This document shows positions 21,831-33,932 of a stretch of DNA of 64,000 nucleotides, piece by piece (the first letter of the stretch is position 1; each line of letters begins with the position of its first letter). The translations under genes were made by a program, and so were the position numbers. The DNA comes from Plasmodiophora brassicae (Eukaryota > Endomyxa > Phytomyxea > Plasmodiophorida > Plasmodiophoridae), in assembly GCA_039704465.1 (NCBI GenBank), contig JASFAU010000011.1, positions 1,178,001-1,242,000 of the forward strand, written 5' to 3'. The notes below the pieces were generated by a model. The model was not told the origin of the DNA. It worked only from the letters and a program-made list of their open reading frames with translations, and made no database searches.

Positions 21831-23932
21831 ATGTTGGATGGCGACATCACCGAGATCCTGGAGAACCATGCGTACCTGGGCGCCGTCAAGAACAACGATA
21901 GCGACGCCGCCCAGGAGCTGCTGGACAAGCTGCCGCCGTTCGCGACGCTGGGCGACCTGGTCGCCCAGCTGAAGGCGAGCAACGAGCTCACGTTCAAGGT
22001 CGTGTTCGGGCAGCGCGCCGGCCACTACCTGATCAAGTGCTTCCTCGTCTCCGAGTACTCGGTCAGCAAGGCGCTCTTCATCTCCGACGTCGACATCTTC
22101 AGGCAGATGAGGTGGGCGGGGGGGCCGCACGCCCGGCCATATATGTACGACGTGCGCCCTAATACGCCGCCGCGTAGGGACCCGGCCGCCCGGGTCACCG
22201 TCGCCAAGCGCATCGTCGACGAGTTCCTGGTGGCGCGCGACGCGAACGACCCGCCGCCCCGGAAGCGGCAGAGCGTGTTCGAGCAGATGACGCTGGAGCG
22301 GCGCAACTCGTCGCAGCCGCCGCCGAACGTCGGCAAGTCGTCGAACCACAACGGCAACCTGCTGCAGCCGCTGCCCATCGACAGCAACGTCGTCGAGGTG
22401 CCGTCGAACCCGCAACCACGTCAGAGTTCGCGCGCTTCGACCCCCATCGCGTGTGCGGACACGCCCTGACGCATGTGCCATCCTCATAGACCAGTCGCTG
22501 CTGCAGGCGATGACGAACTCGATCGGCGTGTACGGGCCGAACGTGACCAAGGCGATCGACCTGGTCGCGTCCGGCCAGGCGCCGTCGACCATGTTCGACG
22601 AGATCTCGGGCGAGGTCATGCACGACCTGCAGTTCGATGTGTTCCCCCGGTTCCTGAACAGCCCCTTCTTCGAGCGGTACATTCGCGCGAAGAGCTACGA
22701 GAGCAAGACGATCACCATCAACGACTTCTTCATGATGCGCGTGCTGGGCCGCGGCGGGTTCGGCACGGTGCGCGCCTGCAACAAGATGGACACGTCGACG
22801 ATGTACGCGGCCAAGATGATCGACAAGAAGCGCGTCCAGGGGACGAACTCGCTCAAGTACATCATGCTGGAGCGGGACCTGCTGGCCGCGGTCGACTCGC
22901 GGTTCGTCATCGGCCTCAAGTACGCCCTGGAGGACAAGAACAACCTGTACTTCATGCTGGACCTGATGACGGGCGGCGACCTGCGCTTCCAGCTCAACGA
23001 GCACAAGCAGTTCCCGGAGGAGCGCGCCCGGTTCTACGCCGCCGAGATCCTGCTGGGCCTGACCCACATCCACAGCAAGGGCATCATCTACCGCGACCTG
23101 AAGCTCGAGAACGTCCTGCTGGACGATAAGGGCCACTGCAAGATCAGCGACCTGGGCCTGGCCGTCCAGAGCACGAAGCCCATTCGCGGGTACGCCGGCA
23201 CGCCCGGGTACATCGCCCCGGAGGTCATCCAGGACAAACCGTACGACAAGGCCGCCGACTACTTCAGCTTTGGCGTCCTGATCTACCGCATGCTGAGCGG
23301 AAGGGTACCCCCCGTTGCCAGCGAACGATCACCCCTAGGCTTCTGGTCTGACGGCAACTGACAGGCGCCGTTCGACGAGAAGGTCAGCGGCGACGACGAC
23401 CGGGATAAGGCCGTGCTGAACGCGACGGCCGTGTACCCGCCAGAGTACTTCCAGGGCGACGTCATCTCGCTGCTGAAGGGGTTGCTCGAGAAGGACCCGA
23501 AGCACCGACTCGGCGCGGAGGGCGTCGACCAGATCAAGCAGCACCCGTGGTTCGAGAACACGGACTGGGGCCTGATCGAGGCCGGCCACATCGACGCGCC
23601 GTTCGTCCCCACGGTACGCCCGCCGAATGTCGCCTGCGATCGGCCGGGGCCGTGCGCTGAACGTGCGGCGCGCGCAGAGCGACCGGGTCAACGCCGAATC
23701 GATGCAGGGCGTGTACAACACGGAGGACGACGACAAGTACAGGAAGGTGAAGCTGACGCCCGAGTTCAACAAGGCGATCGCCAACTTCACGTACAAGTCG
23801 CCGTCGGCGATCCAGAACGAGATCACCGAAGTCATGATGCGCGCCGACCAGGGCATCAATTTCGAGATGTTCGCCCCGCCGCAGCCGCCCCGGCACCGGA
23901 AGAAGAAGGACGGCGACTGCGCCGTCATGTGA
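21831..23932 (+). CDS. G-protein-coupled receptor kinase-like AGC kinase with RGS domain and CAAX box
   Basis: Exons 21831-22111, 22178-22419, 22490-23304, 23365-23613 and 23678-23932 give 613 residues, all phases consistent. An RGS-homology region brackets the kinase start (LISDVDIF-like N-terminal part, then DLQFDVFPRFLNSPFFERYI). The kinase has the glycine loop LGRGGFGTVRAC, YAAKMI (Lys of VAIK), YRDLKLEN (catalytic loop; Tyr replaces His of HRD), DLG in place of DFG (as in GRKs), and GTPGYIAPEV. The tail has an AGC-kinase extension and ends DGDCAVM, a CAAX motif, so farnesylation or geranylgeranylation and membrane attachment are likely, as in vertebrate GRK1/7. GRKs phosphorylate active receptors; a class C receptor-like gene lies in the same window. 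Confidence 0.92.
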
Positions 23933-24129
23933 AACAGCACCTCCCCTCCCCCAAAACCTAATATAGCGCGGTTGTGCGCGACAGTGGCGCAATGCAAAGT
24001 GCGCCAGTGGCTTCCGCGGCGTGCCCCCCACCCTTCGGCGTAACGCGGACCGCAGCTGCTCAGCGACAAGGACGAACCACACTGCTGGACAGGACTGTGT
24101 ATACAGGTTGTCAACAGCGTACGGAGCGA

Positions 24130-27100
24130 CTAGAAGACGGCCTTGAACGTGGACTCGATGGCGGCGTTGACGATGCGATGGTTGGATCGGGCCGTGACCC
24201 GCATGGCGGCATCCCGGACCTCGATGCGCAGCAGCATGGGCGCCAGGGACGACGAGCCACCCGGGCCCAGGTGCGCAAAGTTGCCGGCGCCGACGACAGA
24301 CTGCCCGGACGGGTCGGCATCGGCGACGACCTGCAGTCGTAGCGAGTTGGAAACGAGTTGCGCTACACCGGCCAGCGTGAACGACGACCCGTCGTGCGAC
24401 TGGAGCATGAACCGGTGCTCGTTGGCACTCAGCGACTGCCACGCGTCGAAGAAACCTTGACTGGACATGGACATTGGCGATGAGAACAGGGAGATGGCCA
24501 CGGGGAGGGCAATGTCGAGCTGGAAGGGCGTTCCTTGGTACGTCAGGGACAGTGTGGCCGTCGGCAGGGCCGGGAACGGCTGTGCCACCTGCCAGAGCAG
24601 GTACAGCGGGTCCTGGGTCTTCGGCTGTACAGAGAACGGACCCTCCGGTCGAAGTTGGGCTCGCGCGCCTGCAAGGCAGCGGCGGTTCAGCACCGGACGA
24701 ATCGATCTCCGCTGGGTACCGATGGCAACCTTTGTTGGCCGGTATGGCCAGATTGACGTTGACAAGAGGCGCAGTAGTGGACTTATTGCCAAAGTACAGG
24801 ATCATTTTCGCCTGAGGGCTCCCGTCGACTTGCACCATGCAACCGACCTGCAGGAAGTCGCACTCGTACAGGACGCCCTTGCCTGTTAAGAGGATGTTCC
24901 GGGTCAGCGCCGGGTCCTGTGGGGCAAGAGAAGCCGTCTGGGCCGCTGCGGCCGCACTGCTCCCTCCGAGTAGATCGTCAATAGACAGGAGGTCGCGAAC
25001 CTGTCTAATGATTAACAATACGGTCAGCAATTGGCGAAACGTACCCGACCGCGTTCTGCGGCGACGGGCTGCGATCTGATTCAGTCTCTTCTTCGGTGTC
25101 TTCGTCCTGGTCGTCGTCGTCGTCATCCTCCTCCTCAGACTGAACAGAGGGAACGGTCAGAACGGAACGCCGAGCGTCAGCGCAACCCGAACCTCTTCCT
25201 CGTCTTCGTCGCTGACGGCCTGTTGTACAGAGCGTCAGTGCAGGCTAGTGAGGCCCAGTCGCACAGCTGACCTTCTTCCCCGAGGCAGCCGACTTCCCTT
25301 TGGATTTACCATGGCGGTCGCCTTCTTCATCGTCGTCCTCATTTTCGTCTTCGTCCTCGTCGTCATCATCCGTGTCTTCATGTGCCTGGTCCGCCTATCC
25401 TTGGTGTTAGTTGCCCCCATAAGACGCCTGAACGGAATGCCTGCAAGCGGACCTTCCTGGGCGCTCTTTCTTCCTTCGCTCGCATGAGTTGCACCAGAGC
25501 GGACGATCTTTCGGGGAACGGCGGCATCATCTCCCAGACACACGACTGCCCAATAAATATATGTTGAGTGATTCAATGAAACCGCGCGCTGCTGCAACAC
25601 ATACCATTAGCTCTTGGTTGTCAAAGCCCAGCATTTCCGTATACTCGACGGAGCGCTGCTGGAGTTCGTCGTCAATGTACGACCGGAACCTGAACCAGCG
25701 GGTCACATCAAGCGTGACTTGGGAGGTCCACGCCACCAACTCAGCAGCGCGCGCTTACGGTTGCATGACTTTCAGGATGGTCGACTTCAGATGTGGGTAC
25801 AGGTTCCACATCTTCATGAACGTATTGAGCAGCAGCGCTTGCGTCGGCCAGGGCGCGGTCGCGAACCTGGCATACAGCAGGGTGAACTGCGATTTCGAAG
25901 GGGCGTGCTCTTCGATCATGTGCCCGAACTCGCCGAGCAGGTACCCGCCCAGCTTCACGAGCGTCTCATGCGATTTGGGCTTGCCCAGGGCGTCGTAGCA
26001 TGCCTGCAGGCGATCCAGTTAGCGGGTGCAACGTTCCGCGCGTGAACAACCCCCCTCACCTGCGCTGCGTACGCCTGCAGGTTGTCGTTGTTCGTCACGA
26101 CCTGGATGACCCGATGCCAAATGTCATTCGAGACGAAGTCCCCGGCGAGCTGGATCAGCTTCAGGATGACGTCAATGTACCACCGGTCGTCCATGGCGAA
26201 GTTCTCGGCCAGAATCGCAATCTTGAGCACCATCTCCTCGCGGATGGCATACTCGGCGTCGGCCAGCGACGTCAGCAGCTCCATAACAATCTCGGCCGAG
26301 TTGGTCGCGTCGCACATATTGAACAGCAGGTCGAGCGCGCGCTTCTTGATGAACAGATCCGTGTCCTTCAGCAGCGTGATGATCATGGCCTGGTGCGTCT
26401 TGATCGCGTCCAGCGTCCCGGGGATCTTCGACAGGCGCGCCATGGTCTCCAGCGAGATCGACCTGAGGTTCGGGTCCGACACGGCGATCGTCGTGCCCAG
26501 CAGCGAGATCGCCCGGCCGAGCAGGTCATGCGTCCCGGCCAGGTTGTAATGCATGATCACGTTGATCGTCTCGAACAGGACAGCGTGCGCCGCATTCGAC
26601 TTGTTCACCAGCTTTGACGACCCGCCCGCTGCCTTGGCAACGGCCGGCTCCTTGGAGCAGTCCTCGATCAGCCTGGCCAGCTGGCCCAACAGCCTGCAAG
26701 CCATTCAGAGGACAACGCGGCACAGACGGCGAACAGCACGACGACCGCGTACCTGGAGTAGAGCGTCGGCTGTTCCGGCGCCGGGTACAACTGGAAGAAG
26801 CGCAGCATCTTGACCTGCAGCCAGGGGCACCCTTGCGAATAGTAAATGTAGCCGCGGTCGATGTCCTTCGCGTGCAGCTTGTCGAGCCAGTTGATGCATT
26901 TCTGGACGGCGCCCCTGTACGGTTCCGGGTCGTACGACGCCAGGCCCAACAGCAGCGACATGACGCAGAGGACGACGCCCAGGTTCGTGTTGTCGAGCAT
27001 GTCGACGAACCTGGGCGCCCACGCGTCCGTCTGGATCACTTCCGGGTACTTGCGGAACAGGCGCAGCAGGCACAGGGCGGCCTTCTTCTTCACAAAGTCG

Positions 27101-27692
27101 CGGGACGCGCCGGACACCAGCAGGCGTTGCACGTCGGCCGCCAGACTCTCGGCGAACTCCTCCCCGCCCACGTTGGCAATGCAGGTCAGCGCCAGGCACT
27201 GGAAGTTCTCGTTCTTCGAGTTCAGGTCGTTCTTCACCGACTGAATAATCAAACGAAGGATGTCGTTCTGAGGGCAGGAGCGCGCGGTCAGTGACACACC
27301 AGACCACGTCGTCAGGCAGGGCGATACGTACCTGCTCGGTGAGCATCAACGTGCACGCGACGTACCCGACGTTCTTCTCGCTGTACTTGGGCTGCGATAT
27401 GAGGCTGACGGACTCCATGTGCCCGAAGTCGATGTCGATGCCCAGCATCATCATGTAGATGATCTTCCAGACGTACTTCTTCAGCTGGTACCCGCCGATG
27501 TTCGTCTGCGCGAACTTCTGCCGGATATTGCCCAGCTCCTTGTCGATCCGCTTCTGCTCCTCTTCCTTTGTCGCGCCTACAGACGACGCCACCAGCGCCG
27601 TCAGCACCCCCGACGACGGCCGGCCAGACGCGCCGCGCCAACGTACATTGCCGGATGTCGGTGATGAACATGGTCAGGCCCCGCATGGCCAT
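24130..27692 (-). CDS. AP2A: AP-2 adaptor complex, alpha subunit
   Basis: Large subunit of the clathrin adaptor for endocytosis. Twelve inferred exons: 27647-27692, 27332-27576, 26753-27267, 26060-26693, 25759-26003, 25605-25689, 25453-25530, 25272-25394, 25193-25219, 25050-25139, 24730-25000 and 24130-24668; 965 residues, in frame throughout. The trunk starts MAMRGLTMFITDIRQC and contains YVWKIIYMMMLGIDIDFGHM, QCLALTCIANVGGEEFAESL, FVKKKAALCLLRLFRKYP and IEDCSKEP..; the trunk end reads MMPPFPERSS. An Asp/Glu-rich hinge is spread over four short exons. The appendage has LYFGNKSTTAPLVNVNL and the platform block MSSQGFFDAWQSL. The sequence is closer to plant than animal alpha-adaptin by eye. 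The start has a good ACCATGG context; an upstream GTG frame is not used. Confidence 0.95.
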
Positions 27693-27989
27693 GGTGGCGC
27701 GCAGTGGTCGAGCGGCCGGCGTCGCCGCTGGCACTTACACCAGACCGACGCCCCGCGCAAAAATGCGCCTCTCGGTTGTCGAGATGGGGCGGTCATCAAC
27801 AACTCGACCTCATCTGCAAGCCGGTCGCAGCCCCACACACAGCGCAAACCACGTTTTGCTGTCCCGTTTCTGCGCACTGCGGGGACTACCGCGACACTGC
27901 AACGCGCAACTTTTGGGGGGCCGCAAAGCTGTTCGCAGGTGGATGTACGCCGCATAGACCATTCACGGGTGCGGCAACGATAAATAATT
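27693..27989. other. Intergenic gap between LRR gene and AP2A
   Basis: 297 bp with no gene; the promoter of AP2A and the 3' end of the LRR gene must lie here (both read leftward). Confidence 0.4.
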
Positions 27990-29277
27990 CTATTGGGCGA
28001 CACCTGTCTTCTTCTTCTTCTGGCGCCGGCGCTTCTTGCCCGCCTGGCACGACGCGTTCGACGTGGCGGCCGCCTGCTCACGGTCGACGCCGCCCGACCG
28101 TTGCGAGTCGTCATCGTCCTCCCAGGCGTTGCCGCTGTTCAGGCCAATGACGGCGTTCAGACGCTCCAGGTCGCCTAGTGCATGTCGGATCGCATCCGTT
28201 CCCGTGGCGGGCGCCGCCACCTTCTTGACAATCACGCGAACCTCCAAGGCCTTTGCCGGTTGCGCCGGTGCCTGGTCAGGCTTGCTGGCCTTCGGCTTGG
28301 CGGCAAACTCTTCAAAGTCGATGGCGTCGTCCACAACGACTTTCTGCCGCTTTGCTGGACGTGCGCGATCGACTGCCCCACCGTCGAGGACTTGCAGGTT
28401 CGGCAGCATGTTCCTGATGGCGTCATGGTATTCGTCGAGATCGCAGACCGGGTTGCCCTGAAGGTTCAGGTTGCGCAGCGCAGGCAGATGGGCCAGCGTC
28501 TCCCGCAGCGAATCCAGTGTCGCGATGCGGTTATTGCCGAGGTCGAGTAAGGCGAGGCGCGACATCTGAGCAATACAGGCGGGCACGGTTGTGAATCGGT
28601 TGCGGTTCAACCGCAGGTTCGTCAGCGAATGCAACTTCGACATGGACGAGGGCAGTGTCTTTAGCAGGTTCCCCGATGCCGACAGGGCTTCCAGTCTATG
28701 CAGACGACGAGATGAGACGGTTGACAGGTAAGGCACTGACTGTACACTGACGATTGCAGAGAGGCCCACAGACACCAATCCAGCGTTTCCAGCTGATTGT
28801 GCGACACCATGACCTTTTTCAGAGCAGGCAGCCCGGCCAGTTTCGGCAGGGTGCGAAGGGCATTGTTATTGAGGAGCAAGGCACGTAGATGTTCGAATCG
28901 CGGCAGAGCCTGGCACGAGAACGTGTTAGAGCGCTTGGCGACCAGCCCAAACCGGGTGGGTCGGTTACCTCCAGCTGCGTCAGCTTGTTGTGGCTGAGAT
29001 CCAAAAACACTAACCGTGTCCACCCGGCCATGTCGGCTGGGTTGACCTCGCTGATGGCATTGTTCCTGGCGGACACGCTCTCCAGGTCCGTGTTATCCTT
29101 CAACCCCGCCAAGGACGTGATTTCATTGTTATCCAGAACAACGCGTTTCAAGAGCTGCAGTTCACTGATATCGTCGAGTTCAGCAAAGTTCCTCCCCTTG
29201 GCGTCCAGAACCGTTATCGTGCGGTGGTCTTTACCGCCGCTGCAGACGGACGCGGTCAGGGCGTTCAGCGTCCTCAT
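27990..29277 (-). CDS. Leucine-rich-repeat nuclear-type protein
   Basis: Exons 28969-29277, 28770-28909 and 27990-28695 give 384 residues. About eight LRRs of SDS22-like type (LKRVVLDNNEITSLAGL, LVFLDLSHNKLTQL, LRALLLNNNALRTLP, LRNLNLQGNPVCDLDEYHDA) are capped by the LRRcap-like NMLPNLQVLDG. The tail is basic and Lys/Arg-rich (PAKRQKV and GKKRRRQKKKK), pointing to nucleus or nucleolus. The layout resembles LRR proteins of the SDS22/U2A'/LRRC family, without a specific match. The exon 2/3 junction is the least certain: several acceptors were tested and only donor GTGGGC at 28769 with acceptor at 28696 keeps the frame. The start is 97 bp from the divergent KDM8 start. Confidence 0.75.
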
Positions 29278-29374
29278 GACGGCAGGTAGGCACGGCGCGC
29301 TGGTCCCCAATGTCGGGCTCCGCCACGGACTCCGTCGCGGACTCCGTGCTGCTTGAAGCACATCGTCGTTACCT

Positions 29375-30931
29375 ATGTCTGCCATCACCGTCAACAATGC
29401 AGCGTTTCAGCGCGCAACCCACGAACTATCGGAGCGATTCCGTTTGCAAGGTCTACCGCAAATATGCATTGCTCTTTAGCTTGCCTTTGATACCGAATGT
29501 AGGACGAGGCGATGTGGCGGGACGATTGCTGACGTCACTTGAGGACGGCGCACATGAGTTTCGATCGCTTGCATATTCCGAGATCCATCGTGGACCATGG
29601 GATCAGGTGTGGATCGAATGGCGCGACCTGTACACTATTGCGTCAATCCGCATGCTGGGCGATCCTGCTCTACGGGAGCAAGACGCCTTACGGACCATCG
29701 ACATGGCACTCTTGTTTGGTGCCTGTCTCTTTCGTGACGAGCTGAAATCGTCAGCAGGTGCGCCCGCGATGCGTTTTGATGCTCTCAAGATTGCCGGTAC
29801 ACTAATATCGCTCAGCTCGCATTTCTCACGTGTTGTCGTCCCGGGTGTCCAAACAGCCGTTGTACGTAAACACGAAGACGCAGCGTACACCTCGTGCGAT
29901 TCCCGCTCGAACCCGAAGTCCTGTACCCCGGGTGTTCCAATGCGACCTGTTTCGGTTTCAGCGAGACTTCGTACGCGTCATCTGCGTATCGTGTGCGTTC
30001 TACCACCTGTGCTCATCGTTCCCAGGTCCACGGCTGTCGTCCAGTCGTCATCGAGGGAGGCATGGCTGGGTGGCCCTGTGTCAACCAGCGGCCGTTTTCC
30101 GATATGAACTACCTAAAACGAGCCATGGTAGGGCGACGCAGGTCGCGTGCGTTATAACGTCCTGGTGGCGTCTGACGAGCGTGCAGGGGTTCCGCACGGT
30201 GCCTGTCGAATCGGGACGAAGTTACACGCATGACCCGGTGTGGCGCCCTACGCTCATGACCATTGCCGAGTTCATCGATAATCATGTCCTGGTGGACAGC
30301 ACTGGTCCCGTCCATTATTTGGCCCAGCACGACCTGTTCGAACAGGTTCCTGAACTGCGCCACGATGCTCCTATTCCCGATTACTGCATCGGTACCTTAC
30401 TCGCTCTCTCTCTGTTGTGGCCGCTCTTAACGTCATCGATTGTAGTAGCGTTCGATGCAGAAGAGCCTGTTGTCCGTTCTTCAGTATGGTTCGGTCCAGC
30501 TGGGACTCAAACGCCTCTCCATACGGATCCAGAAGACAACCTTCTTTGTCAGGTACCTGTGTGCGCATCGCACCATGCCGCTCCTGCTTTCGCTGAACCT
30601 CGGCACATGCAGGTCTTCGGCAGTAAATACGTGCGACTCTATTTCGCAGCGGACACGCCCCGGGTGCATCCCCGGCAAGACATGCCCAACACAAGCGAGG
30701 TTGACCTGGCCAACCCGGATCGGGACCGCTTTCCCCTGTTCGATACGGTCCCGTGCTTCGAAACGACCCTCAATCAGGGCGATATGCTGTTCATCCCGAA
30801 AGGGTACCTGGCGTCCCTCGTGAATGGCGATCGTCGGTGTGTCACTGACCCGTTCTGGATCGTACAGCATGTGGCACTACGTCGAATCGCTATCTGCAAG
30901 CTTCTCTGTGAACTTCTGGTGGTCTGTCTGA
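29375..30931 (+). CDS. KDM8: JmjC-domain oxygenase KDM8/JMJD5
   Basis: Eight exons (29375-29450, 29503-29757, 29816-29970, 30026-30127, 30187-30391, 30446-30552, 30613-30803, 30868-30931) join to 384 residues; human JMJD5 has 416. It is a Fe(II)/2-oxoglutarate hydroxylase/protease-like enzyme of the nucleus. Family blocks seen: RPVVIEGGMAGWPCVN, RTVPVESGRSYTHDPVW, VHYLAQHDLFEQVPELR, IPDYC and WFGPAGTQTPLHTDPEDNL, whose H-x-D binds iron. LFIPKG is spliced to MWHYVESLSASFSVNFWWS, which supplies the third iron ligand His. That His appears only after removing the last intron, which supports the model. All introns are 52-64 bp. Confidence 0.95.
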
Positions 30932-31131
30932 CACGTCGTCGTCCCGGACGGGCGTGTCCTGCTGCCTAGGCAGGTACATCGCATACGCGCATGGCCCGAC
31001 GAGGGCTCCACGCTGCAAATGCTATCCAGGAATGGCCCGTCACGTCTCAACCTGATCCGCCAATCTAGACGTTTAGTTGGTTGGGTCCGGCCCTAAACGC
31101 TCGCTGTGGTCGCCCTGCCACGTGGGCCGTC

Positions 31132-31605
31132 TTACTCGTCCTCTTGACCGTCCGCGGCGGCCGCACCGGCATCCTCGTCCTGCTGATGCTCCTCCACGTC
31201 CTCCTCCTCCTCCTCTTCGGGCTGTTCGACAACGGCGTGATGGATCATATCCTCGAAGAGTTTCTGGCATACAACACAGCGGTCATTACATTCATCAGCA
31301 GCGGGCCGCTTGCGTGAGCATACGCCACGGTTATGGTACTTCCAAAGCGAGTCGAAGCCGCGATCGTACAGCTGCTCAACGATAACGCCAACCATCTGCC
31401 CAACAGGCGGCACATCGAGTTAGATTCAGCACGCTCGCCGCATCGCCCCTCTGCGTACGATGATGGACGTGACGTACGCCACGTTCGACTTCATGAACCG
31501 ATTGTAGACGCCCTCGAGCACCGCCGATCCGGACGCGTACCGACGCGCACCGACTCGGACGCTCGGCCCCGCCCGCATCATCACCATCGCCGCGGCGCGC
31601 CTCAT
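31132..31605 (-). CDS. QCR9: Cytochrome bc1 complex subunit 9 (QCR9/UQCR10)
   Basis: Exons 31459-31605, 31324-31395 and 31132-31263 give 116 residues. The QCR9 signature is clear across two splices: GVYNRFMKSNVAYVTSII, then VEQLYDRGFDSLWKYHNRG, then KLFEDM (the 'N-x-GKL-x-x-D' end). The protein spans the inner mitochondrial membrane once in complex III. The N terminus (MRRAAAMVMMRAG.. RRYASG) looks like a mitochondrial presequence; an upstream in-frame ATG at 31665 exists. Oddly, after the usual end there are about 35 extra residues that are mostly Glu/Asp/Gln (EEEEEEDVEEHQQDEDAG), not part of the normal small subunit. Confidence 0.88.
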
Positions 31606-32653
31606 AACGACCGCGTTCACCGCGCTCCACTTCTCCAACGGCCCGCCTCCCCCCAAAAAACGCACACACTCGACCAGACCGGAACTGCTGACCTGCTGTG
31701 CACACCTCTACCTACAGTGTGGTGCCAGGTTTCGTGTTGGTTGGCAGAGCTCATCAGATGCACTTGACAAATAAAGCAGTGACATCTTCTTGCACAAACA
31801 CACACCGGCTCAAAATTAACAAACCTCGACGCTTCGTTAGACCCGCTGGGCAGCGGCAAATGTTCACGTAGAAGAACAAGGCTCTATACATCACAAAATA
31901 AATAAAGCACGGGTACACGCATCATCGCGCGCGTGCCTCATCGTGCTTGCAGCGACTGGCAGCCCCTGCCGGCCCGGCCGACTATCGCGGCGGCGTTGCT
32001 GATCTTTGTTTATTTCAGCGATTGACAACCAGAATCAACAAAGACCCTCATCGGACCTTGGTTGATTCTGCGCTGGTCGACGCGTCGTAGATGGGGCAGC
32101 GCTGCTTCAGAGGACATAATTCAAGCCAGGAACCCGGGTTCCAGAAAATGCCGTTTTCGGCGACCCAGGTCGCCGTCCGAAGGCCCGGCTGATTCCGAAG
32201 GAAGGCCTGGAGAAGGAATGTCCCTTGACGCAAGAATTGGGCATACCGGAGCGTACGAAGATGAACAGAGCATGAGCGAAAGATGGAAATCAGGCTGGCG
32301 TCGGTATCGATAGCTACATATCCCGACATGGCCACGGACAGCGATAACTGGAGGGACGATCACTCACACGGACTGCGCGGGTACCGCCAAAACCAGGCCT
32401 CGGACTCCGGGACGGCGTTGCCCCTGAGCTGGTTGTTGACCATACCTCGCGCATCGTGTCGCATCTGCTGTCTGCGATACGCCAACCTCTATTGGATTAT
32501 GCAGACTAGTCAGTCTCATGAATACTGCTTGACGGCACTGAAGGCGGAGTTGGACCGGCTTGGCTTCGATCGAAATGATTTCGCGGGCTCGCTGAATCGC
32601 AATATGCAGTCTGTTGAGGAAGTGTTTGCGATTATCAACAATTTCCTGGAGCG
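31606..32653. other. Gap with fragments only
   Basis: No complete gene. A plus-strand frame at 32283-32690 contains a protein-like helical stretch (SLNRNMQSVEEVFAIINNFL) that may be an upstream exon of the element-derived gene that follows. Confidence 0.4.
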
Positions 32654-33932
32654 ATGGCCGAAATGTGGGATTGTTGGAATGTACCGTACGAACTGCTCCA
32701 ACATCTATCCAACGTTGACGTTGTTGAGCTCCCGGTCGTACCCATGTCGAGATCATCGGCTCATGTCACTGATTCGACGACTGAGACGATGCAACCCGCT
32801 GCGGACGCTCTCCGACGTAAGCATGCTGTTGTCGACATTGTGGACGTACCCGCTTGTTGGACATCTTGTTCACGTACAAGGCCGCCTTCACATCAACAGG
32901 TCTGTTGTCCAGTTGGACACTGTCGCAGCATGATGCGTCGCGACAGTCTGCAATACCATATTGAGTCACAGCATTGCCATGTTCAAGTGGTGAACTCGAA
33001 AGGCAAACGGGCATCCAGTTCCACTTCCCAAACCTCGATCTTCAACTTCTTCAAGAAGCCACGTTTGGAGAACGAGCCCATCGCGATTGAAAGTGGAGGT
33101 ATATATTCCTATGTAAGCATGCATGCACGATCTAGTTTCTGATATCATGTAATTTGTAGAAATTAATGCAGTGCTTGAGGAGAAACCATCTTGCCTGAAT
33201 GTCCCTGTTGCTAATCCCTCTGCTCGCGTCGGCCGGACTGGATGTGTCTGCTCCAAATTTGCCGTTCGCCCAGGAATCTGCTGGCTTCTCTTCTGATCGT
33301 CATGATTCGTTCTCAAGTGCTAACCAACCCCTCATCATCCAGCTACTTCCTCTCATGTGCTGGCCAATCTCCTAACTGTCGTGGCTCCTCATCATGTGCT
33401 GACCCATCCTCTGATGGTTCTGCCACTCCTTCCGATCATCCGGCCCTCGGTCTTCCTCATGTTCGATGCTGAAAGGGATTTCGCTACAGTACGGCGGCAA
33501 TCAAGGGCGGCGTTGCACTTCCCGTTTTACCAGTTATGATTGAGCAACTCGAGACACTGAGGCTTCGACTTGTTTCCAAATCGAGAAGTGCCGGGTGGTG
33601 CGGGAGCGTCATCCGCGGCCAACCAGGCACCAGTATTCTGAAACATGTCTTTACCGATGAGAATATCTACGATGGAATCCCGGATATATTGTACTTGCTC
33701 CAACACTCTGAAGATCGGGAACGAGGCTGTTGTCGAGGGCGTCATCAGTCGCCACGCAGCTGCCGGCCGCCATTTGTCGCCTGAGACTGTGGCCGACGAG
33801 GCCTTCATTGATTACAATGGCCCGGCGCCCACAAATGCCGACAGCATTCTCAGTGACGTCCTCGACATGTACTTCAAGGATAACAAGCACCACATTTCGC
33901 AGACGTCGTACGGACGTCTCACTTCGCGGTAA
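32654..33932 (+). pseudogene. Decayed transposase-like gene with C2H2 finger and PIP box
   Basis: First exon 32654 to about 33100: a C2H2-like finger (CCPVGHC..., 12 residues, HIESQH) is followed by a perfect PCNA-interacting PIP box, QTSIFNFF, and KKP. A plausible intron (33102-33162) leads to a frame that ends at a stop near 33296. Further on, ILKHVFTDENIYDGIPDILY and, one frame away, GNEAVVEGVISRH, ETVADEAFIDYNGP and ILSDVLDMYFK form the C-terminal part of an uncharacterised transposon protein type that I recognise only by pattern (EsvVEs...e.fi..NGP). A single-base frame change at about 33706 and the stop show decay. Short imperfect repeats (TCATGTGCTG... units, 33310-33420) interrupt it. 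Confidence 0.5.

Noticed and set aside
26614..27294. Plus-strand 226-residue frame
   Set aside because: Exact antisense of AP-2 alpha coding exons.
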